Positions 6,855 through 10,254 of a stretch of DNA of 10,254 nt are shown piece after piece (within the stretch, counting starts at the first letter, position 1; each line of letters starts with the position of its first letter). The DNA is from Acidobacteriota bacterium. Its GTDB lineage: Bacteria; Acidobacteriota; Terriglobia; Terriglobales; Acidobacteriaceae. A model generated the notes under the pieces. It was not told the DNA's origin. It made no database searches and saw nothing but the letters and a program-made list of their open reading frames with translations. Both the position numbers and the translations under genes were made by a program. The DNA is taken from the NCBI GenBank assembly GCA_021801945.1, contig JAKABE010000084.1:1-10254 (forward strand), written 5' to 3'.

Positions 6855-8042
6855 ATGAAGCGAATCGTTTTTTTGGCGTTGCTGGCCTGTGGCTTGACGG
6901 CTGGGTTGTATGCACAGACCGTGGATACAACCGTGTGTGCGGTCCTGAAGAACCCTACTGCGTTTAACGGGAAGATGGTGCGCATTAAAGGCACCGTGGT
7001 TTCTGGATTCGACCAGTTCGTGGTGAACGATGGGAATTGTGGGCAGGACGTGAATGGGATTTGGATCACTTATCCCCAGGGAACCAAAGGCAAGGGCGGC
7101 CCGCTGGCAATGGTGCAGGTTGTGCCGGCGCAGAACTTTGCGGGGAAGCTCACACCGGAAAAGCGAACGCCGGTGGTCTTAAACCGGGACAAGGAGTTCA
7201 AGCACTTCGATTCGCTGCTGTCCGGTGAGCACGATCTGCAAAGCGGGATTTGCTTGGGGTGCAGGGAATATGAGGTGCAGGCTACCCTGGTAGGCCGGCT
7301 GGATGCGGTGGCGAGCGCCACGCTTGTTCGGAGCGGAAAGAAGATCGTGGGACTCGGCGGCTTTGGCAACATGAACGCCTACCCGGCACAACTTGTGCTG
7401 CAATCGGTTGCCGATGTAACGGCGAAGAAGGTGGACTACTCAAAGGTAGACGGGCTGGTCAAGGGCAGCCTGCGCGCGCAGTTCACGCCGGGCCCGAATG
7501 GGGCAGTCTCGCCGGAGGGGACCATGTATATGTTCGATCCCGTTGCGGCTCTCCAGCAGGACGCGGCCAAGTTGAATCCTGGGCGGCTGACCACTCTGAT
7601 CCAGGATGATGCGAAGGTGCTGCCCACAGGCAAGGAAAAGGACGTGGACGGGGTAAGCATCAACTATGGCCCCATGGACGACGTGCTTGCCAACGCGGAC
7701 ACTCCAGGGACAGAGGATTCCTCCGACGGCGTCCTGTTCATCTGCACGCTCAACAAATCCCGCCTGGACAAGAATATCGGCATAGCGTTGGTTCATTTAG
7801 GGCAGCATATCAATGACTTGCGCAACCCGCCGGCAGGAAACGAGGATGCCCCTCCGGTCATCTTGGAAAACAACGCCTGGGTCGTGTCGGTTTCGTTCTC
7901 CGTCGCCTATAAGACCCCGTTCGTGGTCTTGCCGGGCGGGTATATGATGTGGGATTCGACATGGCCGGAGGCGGACCGGCAGGCCAAGATGCAGGCTGCT
8001 CTCAACAGCTTTCTTGCCGACCATGCGATGCTGAGCAGGTGA
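6855..8042 (+). CDS. Secreted protein of unknown function with an N-terminal Cys-containing domain
   Basis: This 395-residue exported protein has no named family that I can assign. Residues 1-20 form a signal peptide (Lys-Arg, hydrophobic core, cleavage expected at LYA|QTV). A lipobox-like LLAC (9-12) is also present, but the hydrophobic run before C12 is very short, so ordinary cleavage is preferred. Residues 26-73 (VCAVLKNPTAFNGKMVRIKG, then FVVNDGNCGQDVNGIWITYP) look like a small beta-barrel domain with C28 and C62 probably paired. A similar beta stretch with C133-x2-C136 follows (REYEVQATLVGRLDAV, 137-152). The C-terminal half (about 195-395) holds one Cys (C297) and no motif known to me. 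The ATG at 6855 follows GGAG (6843-6846) by 8 bases; an ATG at 6851 is in another frame. It probably acts in the periplasm or outside the cell. It stands alone, with a stem-loop downstream. Confidence 0.8.
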   Translation: MKRIVFLALLACGLTAGLYAQTVDTTVCAVLKNPTAFNGKMVRIKGTVVSGFDQFVVNDGNCGQDVNGIWITYPQGTKGKGGPLAMVQVVPAQNFAGKLTPEKRTPVVLNRDKEFKHFDSLLSGEHDLQSGICLGCREYEVQATLVGRLDAVASATLVRSGKKIVGLGGFGNMNAYPAQLVLQSVADVTAKKVDYSKVDGLVKGSLRAQFTPGPNGAVSPEGTMYMFDPVAALQQDAAKLNPGRLTTLIQDDAKVLPTGKEKDVDGVSINYGPMDDVLANADTPGTEDSSDGVLFICTLNKSRLDKNIGIALVHLGQHINDLRNPPAGNEDAPPVILENNAWVVSVSFSVAYKTPFVVLPGGYMMWDSTWPEADRQAKMQAALNSFLADHAMLSR

Positions 8043-8070
8043 GCTGCGCTGCCGCTCTTGGGGGATCGAA

Positions 8071-8104
8071 CGCCCGGCGGCTCGGCACCGAGAGCCGCCG
8101 GGCG
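8071..8104. terminator. Strong GC-rich stem-loop between the secreted-protein gene and proC
   Basis: CGCCCGGCGGCTC (8071-8083) and GAGCCGCCGGGCG (8092-8104) are perfect 13-bp inverted repeats around an 8-base loop. An alternative fold keeps the outer 10 pairs, adds CTCG/CGAG inside and bulges AG. The element starts 28 bases after the stop codon at 8042. Only three Ts follow (8108-8110), so it is a poor classical terminator. It may stop transcription with Rho, protect the mRNA 3' end, or be a dispersed palindromic repeat. Confidence 0.55.
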
Positions 8105-8201
8105 GAGTTTGTACGCCAGCTGTGAAGTTGTGCGATGCTGCATAGGGATGCGCGTATCCTGAAAGCAGTGTGATGACTCTCGACGAAAGACTGGGAACAC
8201 A

Positions 8202-9056
8202 ATGGCAGAGATAGCCATAGAAGTCGACGAAACTCCTGCGCAGTTGCCCGACGTGCGCGTAGCCGTGCTTGGCGCGGGGAAGATGGGCGGCATCTTGCTC
8301 CAGGCGTTTCTGAAGCAGAACCTGTTCGCTCCTAGCCAGATTCATGCCACCGTGGGGCACGCCGAGCGGGCACTGGCCCTCAGTACGCAATGGGGCGTGG
8401 ATGTGGGCACGGATAACCTAAAGGCGGCCAGCCAAGCGGACCTTATTCTGGTGGGCGTCAAGCCTTTGCAGGTTCCGGATTTGATTGCGGAGATACGCCC
8501 GGCCCTCACGCCGGCCAAGACGCTGGTTTCGTTCGCGGCGTCTGTCAAGACGCGAGCCATCGAGGAGGTGGCGGGCCTTGAGATCGCCGTAGTGAGAGCC
8601 ATGCCCAATACACCGTCCGCGCTGGGAGCGGGGGTCGCCGGCCTGTGCCGCGGGAGGTTCGTGGCCGACGCGCAAATGGCGTTGGCGCAGCGCATCTTTG
8701 AGACCGTCGGCCGCACCGTGGTGGTGGACGAGAAGCACATGGATGCGGTGACAGGGCTTTCCGCCTCAGGTCCGGCGTATCTCTACATCATCATCGAGGC
8801 GCTGGCCGAGGCGGGCGTGAAGGTCGGTCTGCCGCGCGATATTGCCACGCAACTGGCCGCGCAGACGGCCTTCGGTTCAGCCAAAATGGTGCTGGAGACG
8901 GGCTACCATCCGGCGCTGCTGAAGGATGCCGTCACCACGCCCGCAGGCTGCACCATCGACGGTATCTTGGAGCTCGAGGAGGGCGGGCTGCGCGTTACGC
9001 TGATCAAGGCGGTGATGCGGGCTACGGAGCGGGCGCGGCAACTGGCCGCAGGATAA
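8202..9056 (+). CDS. proC: Pyrroline-5-carboxylate reductase
   Basis: This 284-residue cytoplasmic enzyme performs the last step of proline synthesis, reducing 1-pyrroline-5-carboxylate to L-proline with NAD(P)H. The Rossmann dinucleotide site is VAVLGAGKMGG (20-30). Further family hallmarks are ILVGVKP (82-88), VVRAMPNTP (130-138), VTGLSASGPAYLY (183-195) with the adjoining helix EALAEAGVKVGLPR (199-212), and VTTPAGCTIDGILELEEGG (244-262) in the C-terminal dimerisation domain. Length is normal apart from about 16 extra N-terminal residues before the first beta strand. The ATG at 8202 has only a weak GGGAA upstream (8193-8197), so a slightly different start cannot be excluded. A strong stem-loop separates it from the gene before, and the acyltransferase follows after 44 bases, probably in the same transcript. 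No proA or proB is in the window. Confidence 0.97.
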   Translation: MAEIAIEVDETPAQLPDVRVAVLGAGKMGGILLQAFLKQNLFAPSQIHATVGHAERALALSTQWGVDVGTDNLKAASQADLILVGVKPLQVPDLIAEIRPALTPAKTLVSFAASVKTRAIEEVAGLEIAVVRAMPNTPSALGAGVAGLCRGRFVADAQMALAQRIFETVGRTVVVDEKHMDAVTGLSASGPAYLYIIIEALAEAGVKVGLPRDIATQLAAQTAFGSAKMVLETGYHPALLKDAVTTPAGCTIDGILELEEGGLRVTLIKAVMRATERARQLAAG

Positions 9057-9100
9057 GCTTCGATCCGCTCGCTGATTCTCTCACTTGTTGGTAGGCCTTC

Positions 9101-10147
9101 TTGTCGATCCAGCGCCCAACCTGGCTGCCCAAGTATCTGCCGGAACTCGACGGGCTACGTGGCTTAGCGATTCTATGGGTGGTGCTTTACCACTGCCATC
9201 CGCGGCTCACAGGTACCTGGCTTTACTCCGCTAGTTTGTGGGGATGGGCTGGGGTCATCATCTTTTTTGTCCTTAGCGGATTCTTGATCACTTCCATCCT
9301 GCTCGGGACGCGCGACAATCCGCATTACTTTCACCACTTTCATGCGCGCAGGGTGCTGCGCATCTGGCCGGTGTATTTGCTTGTCCTGGCCGTTGTGTAC
9401 CTCAATGCGCCATGGTTTGTGGGCGGCGGCGACTGGGCTGCGGTGAAGGCCGCGCCCTGGCTCGCCTATATCCTTTTCGTTCAGAATCTCTTTCACATCA
9501 CGCTGCCATCGGCGCTGGGGCCAAGTTGGGCGCTGGCCATCGAGGAGCAATACTACTTTTTGTGGGCGCCGCTGGTGCGGTTTCTGAAGCAACCCTGCCT
9601 GCTGGCATCAGTGCTGGGGGCGGCGCTGATCGCCTCGCCGCTCCTGCGGATGGCAAACCTGCGCTGGATGACCCCCACAAACACCCTGATTCACCTGGAT
9701 GGGATTGCGTGGGGCAGCTTGCTGGCCCTGGCCATGCACACGCTCCGGATCGAGCAGCGCACGTGGCTCCGGCTGGGGCTGGGCGCCTTCGCGGTTGGGA
9801 TTCCCGCGGCCGCATTCGTGCCCGGCGCGCTTCTCGATTCGGCGCTGGCTGTAGGGTTTGCGGGAGCGATGCTGGCGCTGATCGCTTCGAGCGGCGCTCG
9901 CAATCCGGTCAACGCCGCACTCCGCCGCGGCCCGCTGGCCTTCTATGGCCGCATCAGCTACGGACTCTACATGGTTCACATCCTGGTCTTCATTTACCTT
10001 GGCTGGTTTGACCTGCGCATGGATCGCTACGGGACAGCCGGCAACCTGGCCGTAGTCGCTCTCCGCTTTGCCGCCTCCACTCTGGCCGCCACGGTGCTTT
10101 GGTACGGGTTCGAGTCGCAGATCCTCAAATTGAAACGCTTTTTCTAA
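9101..10147 (+). CDS. Membrane acyltransferase, acyltransferase-3 (OafA/YrhL-like) family
   Basis: This 348-residue inner-membrane enzyme, with about ten helices, would transfer acyl (often acetyl) groups onto cell-surface or secreted sugars. The family's R-x10-H signature is exact: R20 and H31 within ELDGLRGLAILWVVLYHCHP. Also present are FFVLSGFLITS (55-65), FHARRVLRIWPVYLL (80-94), SWALAIEEQYYFLWAP (142-157) and ISYGLYMVHILVF (285-297). There is no SGNH hydrolase domain, so this is the short form. The TTG start at 9101 is nearly forced: an in-frame TAG lies at 9092-9094, the family motif begins about residue 13, and the first in-frame ATG comes only at residue 184. A weak GTAGG (9091-9095) precedes it. 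It follows proC closely with no terminator, suggesting co-transcription, though the two have no evident shared pathway. The acceptor is unknown. Confidence 0.93.
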   Translation: MSIQRPTWLPKYLPELDGLRGLAILWVVLYHCHPRLTGTWLYSASLWGWAGVIIFFVLSGFLITSILLGTRDNPHYFHHFHARRVLRIWPVYLLVLAVVYLNAPWFVGGGDWAAVKAAPWLAYILFVQNLFHITLPSALGPSWALAIEEQYYFLWAPLVRFLKQPCLLASVLGAALIASPLLRMANLRWMTPTNTLIHLDGIAWGSLLALAMHTLRIEQRTWLRLGLGAFAVGIPAAAFVPGALLDSALAVGFAGAMLALIASSGARNPVNAALRRGPLAFYGRISYGLYMVHILVFIYLGWFDLRMDRYGTAGNLAVVALRFAASTLAATVLWYGFESQILKLKRFF

Positions 10148-10162
10148 AGGGTGAGGGAGATC

Positions 10163-10179
10163 CCCCGGCTTTGCCGGGG
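10163..10179. terminator. GC-rich hairpin downstream of the acyltransferase
   Basis: CCCCGGC (10163-10169) pairs perfectly with GCCGGGG (10173-10179) around a TTT loop, 15 bases after the acyltransferase stop codon. No T run follows on the plus strand. It may end the proC-acyltransferase transcript with Rho help, or be one copy of a short palindromic repeat; only one copy is seen here. Confidence 0.45.
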
Positions 10180-10254
10180 TGGCAGTAGCAGTTTGACATT
10201 TGCGTGAGTCCATCCAAGAAACTCCAATCGTGAGCCGACCAAAGCGCACGACAA

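Noticed and set aside
6659..7069. Minus-strand frame under the start of the secreted-protein gene
   Set aside because: More than half overlaps the well-supported plus-strand gene; no ribosome binding site or recognisable domain.
8128..8160. TTGTGC and TATCCT as a proC promoter
   Set aside because: The spacing is 21 bases, too long for a sigma-70 promoter, and both boxes are imperfect.
9608..10249. Minus-strand frame opposite the acyltransferase and reaching the window end
   Set aside because: Polar, low-complexity translation with no family resemblance, mostly opposite a clear acyltransferase gene.

Overview
The window looks like an ordinary chromosomal segment of a moderately GC-rich Gram-negative soil bacterium. 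The best taxonomic guess is Acidobacteriota (Terriglobia). This rests on family resemblance only: the zinc-ribbon/Cro-type regulator, and the small secreted protein with a Cys-containing N-terminal domain and an Ala-Gln signal-peptidase site, recall proteins I associate with that group. It was not tested by a search. No rRNA, tRNA, CRISPR array, insertion sequence, integrase or phage gene was found.

Layout, left to right. Bases 1-205 hold nothing I can call. A minus-strand gene (206-748) encodes a zinc-ribbon plus helix-turn-helix regulator. It is divergent, across a 303-base AT-rich spacer, from a multi-pass membrane protein (1052-2005) whose spaced His residues resemble the heme A synthase (CtaA/COX15) family. 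After a 307-base gap come an HD-domain phosphohydrolase (2313-2915) and a small four-helix membrane protein (3097-3609). The latter converges on a minus-strand DHH-family phosphoesterase (3689-4675, TTG start). Across a 272-base spacer with a perfect 8-bp dyad lies the divergent 14-helix DHA2 drug/proton antiporter (4948-6528). After a 326-base gap follow a secreted protein of unknown function (6855-8042), a strong stem-loop, proC (8202-9056) and a membrane acyltransferase with a TTG start (9101-10147). The window ends in another GC-rich hairpin.

How the genes work together: mostly they do not appear to. The only likely operon is proC plus the acyltransferase (44-base gap, no hairpin between them). 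ProC makes proline, the acyltransferase probably decorates a surface glycan or lipid, and the antiporter exports small molecules. The HD and DHH proteins are metal-dependent hydrolases of unassigned substrate. I found no convincing undescribed multi-gene system. The items most worth a second look are the CtaA-like protein away from any oxidase genes, the uncharacterised secreted protein, the regulator architecture with its upstream dyad, and the stem-loops.
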